Of a DNA stretch of 64,000 bases, positions 15,201 through 27,200 are shown piece by piece; the first letter of the stretch is position 1, and each line of letters opens with the position of its first letter. This DNA is from Atrina japonica (taxonomy: Eukaryota; Mollusca; Bivalvia; Pterioida; Pinnidae): assembly GCA_030159075.1 (NCBI GenBank), contig BROG01000529.1, forward strand, positions 124,001-188,000. Reading direction: 5' to 3'. Under the pieces are notes generated by a model, which searched no databases, was not told the DNA's origin, and saw only the letters and a program-made list of their open reading frames with translations. Made by a program: the position numbers and the translations under genes.

Positions 15201-18200
15201 AGATATAATTGAGCATGACTTACTTTCACTTTCTCTTTTGTGACATTCATCACATTAGAGATCTATTCGTTTGGTGTAACAGTCATGACTGGTTCAACTG
15301 GTTATAAAACACTTCTGTTCTTGAGAACTGAAACTCTTCTGTTTACGACCAAAGTGAACTGAATTTGGACTTCAGTTCATGCGATTGTTTACCAATTCAA
15401 AATGTTGGCAAAAGAATGAAACTTACAATGTTTCATTTACAAATGTAAAAAATACAAAGTGATTGGTGCTGTAAACAGTTTTGTCATCAAATAGTAAAAG
15501 TAAACATTTAAACAGGTTATCACCAGATTAATGGTTTATCTGAACTATCTCCAGATGTACAGTTCTTTAACTCATTGACCACTATACCCACATTTGGACT
15601 TGCCCATTTCTAAGAATGGTACAGGCCATTGTTATGATTTAGGAGTGTTTGATTTAGAATTCAAATTTTACAATAATCTTGATTTCAACATTAACTTGTT
15701 CACCCCTGAATTACGACAGTGGACTGTTCTATTTATTGATGTGGATGAGTCTAAATGTGATCACAGGGGTTGATGTAATGTATTTACCATTGTCTGACAG
15801 TGTTACTATATAACCTTACTTAATCCAGTATCATGTTATCAGCTCATGATCTGCCATCACCATTCCAAATATGTGCACTGGCGATAAACTGTTTATCCGT
15901 TGACTGTTCCAGTAATGTTCACTCAAGTGCTGGAATTGCACTCTGGCTATGAATTAAAATCATAACTAATTGAAAATAGTATATATACTGGCGCTGAACT
16001 GTTTTCAGTCGGCATTAATTGACTTACTGGATGAAGCAAAATTCAACATGAAGCATTTCAATGAATTTACCTGTGTCCTGACATGAATGCCAATTGAAAG
16101 CAGCTCAATTCTTAAAGGGACATTAGCTGTGTTTATCAAAACAAAACAAAATAATAAAACAAAATTCAAATTGTTCTACTTTTGCTACTTGTACTTGGTG
16201 TACAATAACAAATAAGAGCCATACACAGGCTAAAAACTTTATATTCTTATATATTTTGTGAAAATAAGGTCAGGTCTAGTATCGTATGGTATTCATATAC
16301 AAATAGTAAGGTTGACTTAATCAATTGCAATTGAAAAAGTGCCAAACCTGGGTTTCTCAAACAATTTTCACAAGATATATTGGAATTTAAGAATTTTTAT
16401 GCCTGTCTAGTGTGTATATCTTTTTTTTTTTTTTTTTGTTATTGTATATCAGTCTTAGGTAGTTAAAAAGGAGAAAAAAATGAAGAAAAAAAAACCACAG
16501 CTAAAACCCCTTGAAATAATTTTCTATATTGACTCTGAAGTATAATGACTCTTTTATTTTTTTTTTTATTTAAAAGGTGAGGTGGAGGAATTCCTTGTAT
16601 CCAGTACAAGACATGATCAGTTAATGAAGAAAGCTATACAGGTATCAACAGGTAAAAGTGTGGATAATATGATGACCTGTTTGGAAACACGCAGTAAAAA
16701 TGGAAGTGATTCTTTAGATGAGGGAATTAGTGATAGAGGAAGTGATAGTGAAGTAGACTTCCGTGTCAAATCTTTGACTTTACACCATTCTCGTAGTGAC
16801 CCTTCAATTTATCACAGTTGTCAGTCCATAGACATTGGCCGTATCAGTCCCCTAGGTTTGGTCACTCGGGGCAGGCCAAGTAGTCCTGTTGGCCACAGTA
16901 GCACCAGCCAGGACTCTAGTACTAGTGCAGAATATAGTTTGCCCCCCAACGGTATTACTGCACTAAATGTAGACAATCCCGAGGAACGGCCTGACAATTT
17001 TCTCGGTGATACACATAATCGTGAACCAGTTGAACACGGAGATAGTGACTCAGAGCAAACTTCTCCACCTTCTCCGGGAGAGAGGGTGGCACGTGATATG
17101 GAATTTAAACAGGAGGAAAACTGGGAACCTGAAAATGATGTTAAAGAAGAGAAACCTTCCAAGAAATATTTTCATGTTGTCAATGATGAAATGGATGTAT
17201 TGACACGACAAAGACGTAAGTATTATAAGGGTATTTTATGTACTGATCGTGAAAACTCATCCCAAATTGTGCTCAACAGTAAGTAATAAATTAGAAATTG
17301 TACTGGGAGTCTGGATAGCACATATTCTAAAATGAGTAAGATTGTTCAGGAAGTTTGGATAGCAGGTGCTTTATAATTAGTAGTATGTAAGAAATTGTAT
17401 TGGGAGTTTGGATAGCATGTGCTATACATAAAGTAATAAGTAAGAAATTGTATTGGGAGTTTGGATCGCAGGTGCTATACATAAAGTAATAAGTAAGAAA
17501 TTGTTAAGGAGGTTGGATAGCAGGTGCTCTACAATAATTAATAAAAAAGAAATAGCAGGTGCTGTACAATAAGTAAGAAATTGCTTTTAGAGTTTGGATA
17601 GCAGGTGCTGTACAATAAGTAAGAAATTGCTTTTAGAGTTTGGATAGCAGGTGCTGTACAATAAGTAAGAAATTGCTTTTAGAGTTTGGATAGCAGGTGC
17701 TGTACAATAAGTAAGAAATTGCTTTTAGAGTTTGGATATCAGGTGCTGTACAATAAGTAAGAAATTGCTTTTAGAGTTTGGATATCTGGTGCTCTACAAT
17801 AAGTAAGAAATTGCTTTTAGAGTTTGGATATCTGGTGCTCTACAATAAGTAAGAAATTGCTTTTAGAGTTTGGATAGCAGGTGCTGTACAATAAGTAAGA
17901 AATTGCTTTTAGAGTTTGGATATCTGGTGCTGTACAATAAGTAAGAAATTGCTTTTAGAGTTTGGATATCTGGTGCTCTACAATAAGTAAGAAATTGCTT
18001 TTAGAGTTTGGATAGCAGGTGCTCTACAATGAGTAAGAAATTGCTTTTAGAGTTTGGATATATGGTGCTCTACAATAAGTAAGAAATTGCTTTTAGAGTT
18101 TGGATATCTGGTGCTCTACAATGAGTAAGAAATCGCTTTTAGAGTTTGGATAGCAGGTGCTCTGCAATAGGTAATAAGTAAGAAATTTTTTTGAGAGGTT

Positions 18201-21200
18201 GGATAGCAAGTGCTCTACATTAAGTAAGAAATTGTTTTGAGAGTTTGGATAGCAGGTGCTCTACAGTAAGTAAGAAATTGCTTTTAGAGTTTGGATATCT
18301 GGTGCTGTACAATAAGTAAGAAATTGCTTTTAGAGTTTGGATATCAGGTGCTCTACAATAAGTAAGAAATTGCTTTTAGAGTTTGGATAGCAGGTGCTCT
18401 ACAATAAGTAAGAAATTGCTTTTAGAGTTTGGATAGCAGGTGCTCTACAATAAGTAAGAAATCGCTTTTAGAGTTTGGATATCAGGTGCTCTACAATAAG
18501 TAAGAAATTGCTTTTAGAGTTTGGATAGCAGGTGCTCTACAATAAGTAAGAAATTGCTTTTAGAGTTTGGATAGCAGGTGCTCTACAATAAGTAAGAAAT
18601 TGCTTTTAGAGTTTGGATAGCAGGTGCTCTACAATAAGTAAGAAATTGCTTTTAGAGTTTGGATAGCAGGTGCTCTGCAATAGGTAATAAGTAAGAAATT
18701 TTTTTGAGAGGTTGGATAGCAAGTGCTCTACATTAAGTAAGAAATTGTTTCGAGAGTTTGGATGAGCAGGTGCTCTACAATAAAATCAACTTAAGCAGGT
18801 GCTCTACAATTAAGTCACTTAATTTTCGTAAATTAAAACATTGAGTGTTTATGAGAAGGGAATAATTGCCAAGAGCTAGTTTCGTACAGATGTCAATTTT
18901 GGCTTTGAATCATTTGTAGGGATATTTTTATAGAAAAGGGTCCAAAACTTTATTTAAAAATCGAGAAATTCAGCTCATTTTAGTTCGAATTTTTTTTAAG
19001 TAGCATTAAACTACAAAATTATTTGGGACTTTGTCAGTAGTTTGAAACGTTAAGAAATTTGACTCTTTTAGGCTAGACTCACCAAAGTGCTACTGTGTGT
19101 TGTATCAAATGGTATTCAGATTTTTATGTCAAACATTTTTTAGATTCATTTCTGAAATATGTATCCCTCTTCTATTTCTTTTTTTTTATTAGATTTAACT
19201 GTACTTGTCGATAAGCGTATTACCCTAGGGGCTTTCAAAAAGGAATTGGAACCAATGGTTGGGACAACCTCAAAGAATTTCAAGGTATGTAGCAAACTAT
19301 TCCAAAATATTTCATGTAGATCCCTCTAAAAACATTTAGACGGGTGTGTGACATTTTGATTGACATGTGACATTTTCACTGATGTGTGACATTTTGTGAC
19401 CGACATATGACATTTTGTGACTGGCGTATGACATTTTGACTGATGTATGACATTTTGTGACTGAGGTATGACATTTTGACCGACATGTGACATTTTGACT
19501 GATGTATGACATTTTGTGACTGATGTATAACATTTTGTGACTGATATATGACATTTTGTTTGATGTGTGACATTTTGTAACTGACATATGACATTTTATG
19601 ACTGGTGTATGACATTTTGACTGATGCATCACATTTTATGACTGATATATGACATTTTGACTGACATGTGACATTTTGACTGATGTATCACATTTTGTGA
19701 CTGATGTACAACATTTTATGTTTGATGTGTGACATTTTGTGATTGACGTAAGACATTTTGTGACTGACTTACGACATTTTTACTGACATGTGACATTTTG
19801 ACTGATGTATGACATTTTGACTGTGACGTTTTGTGACTTATATTTGACATTAAATGTCTGGGGATTATAATCTTGAGTCTCACCAGATAATTTCTATTTT
19901 TGACCATTTTACAGGTATATAGAGTGTATTCAAACAATCAGGAATTTGAGAGTATTCGGCTTTCTGAGACATTGTCCTTCTTTGAAGATGGAAAGGTAGG
20001 AATAAGTTTGATATATATTTATGAGGTACCATATAGGTAGAGTTTTCCATTTCTGTAGAACACTTTGTAATAAAACTATTGCATAAATGTTCATGGAAAT
20101 TTTCCAGATTCCTGTATTATACACCAAAGAAGAACAAGATTGACATGTTGTAATAAACTTTAAGTAAGATATGTATGAAGACATTCAACAGGTTCGCACG
20201 GACCTTGAAAAGTGCTTGAATATAGAGTTAGTCCTTGAAAAGTGTTTAAAAACAAAAATACCCTTGAAAAGTGCTTGAATTTAATGCAAAATGCTTGATT
20301 GATTTCATCAGAGAGCTTAAACTCTACCTCTTGCATGTTTATTCAACGCTATAAAAAGAAAAATTAGCTCATCATACAAATGCCTCACCTAGTATAATAC
20401 AATTTGTGTAAAGCATGGATCGCTATTTTGAGGATGCCATTGAAAAGTGAAAGGACCTTGCTCTAGTTTGGCTTGCATGGTCTTGAAAGCTTAAATATAC
20501 CCATTGAAAGTGCTTGAAAAACACTCTGAAAAGTCCTGGAAAAGTGCTTGAAAAACACTCTGAAAAGTCCTGGAAAAGTGCTTGAAAAACACTGAAAAGT
20601 CCTGGAAAAGTGCTTAAAAAACACTGAAAAAGTCCTTGAAAAGTGCTTGAAAAACACTATGAAAAGTCCTGGAAAAGTGCTTGAAAAATCTTTTTCATTG
20701 GCTGTATGAACCATGTTGAACAAAGCACAGTGGATGTCTTCTTATCTAGACATTAGGCCTGTTGTATACACATACTTTATTGACCTCTTATGCTTTCAGC
20801 TAAATATCAAGCTTGGAAGAGCTCTGAGGCCCGGTGAATACAGGGTCAAAGTTTACCAGCTTCTAATAAATGACCCAGAGGTGAGTATTGTATACCTGCA
20901 ATTTTTCGCCCCTGGTTATTTTCACCCTTTTACGTTAGAAAACAAATTCGCCATGTCTTAAATTCACCTTTAATCCCCATAGTATCATGGATGGCATATA
21001 TGTCTGAGCTTCAATTGTTTAGCTGGAAAATTTGTTTTCATTATAAATTCACCCTCTCATCTAAGGGCGAAAATTAAACGGGAGTGAAAATGTCCAGGTA
21101 TACAGTATGTAGTTATGTCTCCATTAATGACTTGGTTTTAATTTTTCAAATTATGAACATTTTATCAATAAAGATTCTTGACAGATCGCTGTACCTTTTA

Positions 21201-24200
21201 CATTCAAAACTGTATGGTAATACAGTAAAACCTGTCTTGAGAGACCACTGTAATGAAAAACCACCTGTCATTTTGAAAACCATTTTTAGATATCTCTGTA
21301 AATATAACCTCCTTTGCGAGATAAACTGTCTTGAGAAACCATATTTCAGTGGCAGATGGATGGTCTCTCAAGACTAGTGTCACTGTACTAGCCCTTTCTA
21401 TAGAAGTGGACAGAATCTGTCAACTGTTTTCATGAAAAGCAGTGTTCAGCTATCTTCTTTTCTGTTCAGATCTATGTCAGATGGCTACTTTACTTAACTT
21501 TTCTTCTGCTACAAAAACTATTGAAAGGGCAGCATACTCTTCAAGATAAGATAAAGTATGAGGGTGCAGTACTGTAAATGATACTCAACTTTACTGACTT
21601 TTGATAATTATGAAATCTGTGCCGTTGATAACTCAATTTCTCAAAGTTTATGGCACATGAACTATGGTAAAGTTCACTCTTGATATAAGGTCAAGATAAA
21701 AGCCAGCAAGTTATGCATTAATTCTAAATGATATTCAGTAAAACTTGCATTAAGTGCCACCTCTTTATACAGGATACCTGCCTATAAAGGCTTTCAAACA
21801 TAACCGATGTTAACTTTTATATAATCACTATATCTCTTTATAAAGGCCACCTAGCCTTTATAGAAAAGTTTGACTGTATTAGACATCTGTGTAGCTTAAA
21901 ATTAGTTACAGTATCTTCTGATGTTATTTATAACTTGTCAAAAGCAAAAACTGAATGTGTAGAATATGACATAGATTTTTATATCACATAACCTTACCAT
22001 AGATGCCAGTCTTTACTGATTTCGTGAAATGATTACAAATTTTTGTCCTGTCTTCCACATTATGATTTATCTCGAGCAAACTCCAGAAAATCAGTTTCCA
22101 TTTTCGAATATCAATTTAATGCATTTTTGGATACATATTTTCTTATGTTTATAGATATACATTTCTTTCTTGTAAATATGCATAATTTTCAGGTCAATAT
22201 CATTGAAATTGAAATTAAACTCATTGTATAATATTTGTGATTCTGTATATTTCTTTCCTTTGTAGCCATGCAAGTTCCTCATCGATACCATATTTGCTAA
22301 AGGCATGACAGTTCTTGAATCCAAAAATCTAATATTACCAGAGATTAAAGACCAGTGTAATATAGACATTCCTCTGGATAGGTGGGTATTTTATGGTGCT
22401 AATACAGTCTAACCTGCCTTAGTGACTCACTGTTTTTAACGACTACCTGACTTATGCGGCCTATATCAAACCCTCCCAAAGTATCTCCCTGTATAAATGA
22501 CCTGATTTAAGTGACTGTCTGTCTTATGCAACTAACAATCATTATTTCTACATGAAAATTTCAACATGACCTTTATTTTGTGATTTTTGATATGACCACT
22601 TGCCAACATGAGTTCTCACCCACCCCCCGCGAGATCAATAGTTTATAGACAACAAAATGGTGACAATGAAAAAGGTAAGTACTGACACTAAAATAAAATA
22701 TTACAGGGTTGTAAATCATACAAATCCATCAAGGTCAAATGTCTGTTAAACATTAAGAAGTATGAAATAAAGGTTTTAAAAAGTTTTTCTTTGTAACTGT
22801 TCTATGTATAGGCCTTTCTTTTTATTGGTAGATTCTGTGTTAGATATTTACGAATATTGATGTTACCTTTGTATAGGCTTATATGATTAATTAAACCCAA
22901 AACCTATGAGGTCAGAACTTATTGAATGACATCATCGACGACATCATCATAAATCATCATAATTTGTTTTTACTACGAAAATGGATGACAAGAATTTGAA
23001 GTAGAACCTTCATTTCGATGTTGTTAAATTTTATTTTGAGTATACCCAATATGCCCAAATGATCTTGATGACTTAAAACTGGCAATAAGGATAAAATTGG
23101 GAGAATTCCTTTGAATATATGTTAAAATGTGACATGAACTTCCTGGACAGGTTACAGTTAGTGGTTGACAAAACGATGGACATTTGGAATATGTAATGAA
23201 AAATGACGTTTAACTGGTAAATTTCCAAAATGTTAATAGTTAAGAATGTGGCTCACTTAAATAATATTTAATGTGTATGCATTAAAAACTTATATACCAA
23301 AAAAATTGTTAAGAATCAATCTTTAATATGATATATCCCTTACTTTGATATGTAGTTTGTCACATATTCTATTGAACGGTAAAGTCGGGACATATTTTTG
23401 TGAAACACCCTGTCTTTACAACTTTTTCAGGTGTCGCCTGAGAAAGAAGACGTGGAAGAATCCGATAACTGTGTATATTGACAATCAGGTGTATGATGAC
23501 GAAGTCCACATATTTGCAAACTGGGAAGTTTTTCTACAAGTGCTAGATGGTAAGAGAATAAATTAGTAGAATCTTACATGGGTGTGTTGTGTGGATAAGG
23601 AAATCTCCACCCGAGTGGTAAGAATCTGGTTGTCTAAGCCGAGGAGGGTCTTACCACAAAGGTTAAAATTTCCCTTTCTACTCAACATAACCATTTTTGA
23701 TAATTTTCTTCCCATGCTTCTTCAGATGCCTGTTTATGTATGTAAATAAAATATGATGCAACATTCAATGTACTGCACTCTTGTAATGTAGTAGTACTTT
23801 GTCATATAATTATATTGTGATGTCATAGCGCGTGAAGCTTGTCTACACTCTAAGGTGTGGACAGAGAAATTCTGACTTGACAAAATGGTAGATATGTCTG
23901 TTCAAGTCGGGAGAATTTCGTATCTTTCATGTGTTATGAATATTCATTTTAAAACAGATTTTAGCCTTAGAAATTTTTCGTTATAAATGTACACATGTAT
24001 AATGATGTTACACTTTATAAACTTCAGGTCCAGAAGTTATGACTTATCCATCACAGCTAGCAATTTTTGTACGAAGATGGCGACCCTCCAAACATGAATT
24101 GGATCCATTCCAGGAAATCATCCTCTCTTCCCAGTCTGTGGATGACCTCAAGCAAAATGTAAGTTGATGATTTTTTATTTTTCATGGTAACTGTACAATT

Positions 24201-27200
24201 TTGGTTTTTCATGGTAATTAAAATTTTGGTTTTTCGTGGTTGCTGTAAAAATTTGGTATGCCATGGAAACTGTAAAACTTAAATTTTTCCTGGTAAATGT
24301 AAAATTTTGGTTTTCCATGATATGAAAAATTTTAGTTTTCCATGGAAACTAAAATTTTTATTTTTCATTGTAAATGTAAAATTTTGGTTTTTCATTGTAA
24401 ATGTAAAATATTGGTTTTTCATGGTAACTGAAATTTTATTTTCCATGGTAACTTTGAATTTTTTGGTTTTCCCGAGTAAATGTAAAATTTTGGTTTCCCG
24501 TGGTAACTGAAATTTTGGTTTTCCATAATAACTAAACTTTTGGTTTTCCATGGAAACTGTAAAACTTTGGTTTTCTATGGTAGCTAAAATGTTTAGTTTT
24601 TCCTGGTTGCTGTAAAATTTTGGTTTTCCGTGGAAACTAAAATATTTGGTTTTTCCTGGTAAATGTAAATATATACCTCGTGGCAGAGTTAACAGGTAAC
24701 TTCATCCACATGTTTCTTTATTATTCTTTAGTAAACCAGTACATGTTGTAAATTAGAAATAATTCAGACAGAATACTCATCAAGCAGAAATAATTTGGAC
24801 CATACAGTGAATAGGGATTAGAATTTCCCCCCAAAAGGAGGACTTCCTTCTTTTTCAAAGTTTTGTTGCAGTGTTCAGTTTTTGTTGTCTCTGTTAAAAG
24901 CCTTCATGAGTAGTACATGTATTTTCTTCCATTTTCTCTTTTTCACAATGTTCTTATCACTTATTAAACAGCTTCCAGGCCTCTCACCTCTGGTTCGAAT
25001 CCCGCTAGGGTTATTTCGAATTAAGTGGGAAAGGGCATAAAACAAAAAATCAAAATCAAAAATCAAACAGCTTCCATGTATGAATGTTCAGAGTATCCCA
25101 CTTTAAACCATAGCAACTTTCACTGCTAGTTAGTACAGATTAGAGCAGGGCCTGGTACCATAAAACTTCAGAATCACTTTAGAAGTCTAAAGATTTTTAC
25201 TCAAGTTTGGCTAATCCTGAAATCTGATTGGCTGAGCAGGCCAAGTTGAGAAGATTCTCAGACCTAAGTAAATTCTCAAGTTTTATGATGCAGGTCCCAG
25301 GAGTTGATCTCGAACAGATAGTTTGGGGAAGTTTAATTGTGCATTTTTGTTATAAATTTCTTTCTTTTCTTTTACTTCAGTTGGCAGATATTAGTGATAT
25401 ACCTGTAGAAGATATAGAATATGCCAAGGTGAGTTCATTCGTTTTGACTGTAACAGTACACATGCTGTATTAGATATGGTAATATGATTGTATTTATTTT
25501 AGTACATTGGAACCAGTCTTGAGAAACCACTCTCATGGAAGACTTCAGTCTTCTGAGGTGACATTCTGACAACTACTTGGTAAAATAATCTTTTAAATAA
25601 AACCTCTTTTGACAGACCACCTGTCTTGACACACCATATTTTAGTGGCAGATGGGGTGGTCTTTCAAGATAGGTTCCACTGTATACAGTATTTCCAAACT
25701 ATATATAGGTCAATATTTTTTTTCTCCATAGTTGTGCCCTCATCCTTTGTAATACTTAAATCTGAATTTTCACCCAAAATTGACCATTCAACCTATCTGA
25801 CTTAAAGGTTGTAAACTACGGTTAGTCATTTTACAATATTTATCGTGATAGAGATGGTCGTTGTTATTATGATCATATTGCAATATGAGGCAGTTATCTC
25901 CCCTATTATTAAACTGAATAGCGAAAAGTTGGATTAAATTTGTTACAGAATGATTGGATATGTATACCCTATCTACATACTGTATACCTGGAATTTTTCG
26001 CCCCTGGTTATTTTTGCCCTTTTAAGACAAAACGCATATTCACATGGTCTAAAATTCGCCCTAAATCACCAGTTTCATGAATGGCATGTGTGTCCATGCT
26101 TAAATTATTTCGCTTTCATTGCAAATTTGCCCTCTAAAGGGCTAAAATTAAATGGGAGCAAAAAAATGTCCAGGTATACAATATTGTTTGGAAGTCCAAT
26201 GTTTCGGTTGACTGACATGTGTATTCTTTTATTGTAGGGGCGTGGCACATTCCCATGTGATACATCTCTGCTAGAAATACATACAGACTTGGACTGGAGT
26301 CCACACGTCACCACTCTCAATGCCTGGCCCTTGTACATCTGTGATGATGGCAGTGTATTGTATTACAGGTATTCAACTCTACCAATCTCAAATCAGTGTC
26401 CCTCAACAATAAGTCTTCTTTTGACATAGCTGTATCATACATATTTATTAAGGATATCAAGGCAAAATTAAACTCTTAATATACTGAGAAGTTATAGCAA
26501 TTGTAAATGTTGTATGCACTTAATCCTGTGGAAATGTCATAGAGAAATTGCAAAATTAACCCCAGTGAAAATTTTCGTGTTTCAAGTTTTTCTAGAGCTA
26601 TCCTGTATCACATTAATGTAAGGAGATGTAATTGTTGTTAAATCTTACATGTGTTGTGAAGGTGTGTTTGATGCTGTTGCAGTCTATGGACAGCTTTTAA
26701 ACATGGCCGTTTGACCTATCGCCAAATGTTTGACACAGGTCAAGGGCTTTGGTAGATATTTGACCCCTGGGTCAGTAGGTTTGGTAGATATCATGACCCA
26801 TGTTCAAGGGCTTTGGTAGATATTATGGTCCATGGCTCAGGGGCTTCGGTAGACATCATGACTTCTTGATCAGACATTTTTTGTAGATTTTATGGCCCCT
26901 AGCTCATGGACTTGATAGATATGACTTCTTGGTCAGGGGCTTTGGTAGATATTATGGTTCCTGGGTCAGGGGCTTTGATAAATATCATGACCCATGAGTT
27001 TTGGGTCAGTGGATTTGGTAGATAAAAGCCCCTTTGTCATTGTGCATTAGAATTGTAGCATTTCTATGTCATGATTTTACCCCCCAAAAATATCATTATT
27101 TTACAGAGACAAGAAAGAATCATTACAGGAATTGTCAAAAGAGAAAAAGAAAGAATTGCAACAGAAAGAAAATGCAAGGTGATAAATTGTTCGTTTTTTA

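Noticed and set aside
16821..17162. 113-residue minus-strand frame
   Set aside because: Antisense shadow of USP47 exon p.
17283..18800. CRISPR-like array
   Set aside because: Units are contiguous without unique spacers, in a eukaryotic intron; an ordinary minisatellite.
19336..19937. Minus-strand frames rich in SHKMSY repeats
   Set aside because: Translation of the roughly 20-bp intronic minisatellite.
24279..24551. 90-residue minus-strand frame of MKNQNFTFT repeats
   Set aside because: Translation of the intronic 27-bp minisatellite after exon v.
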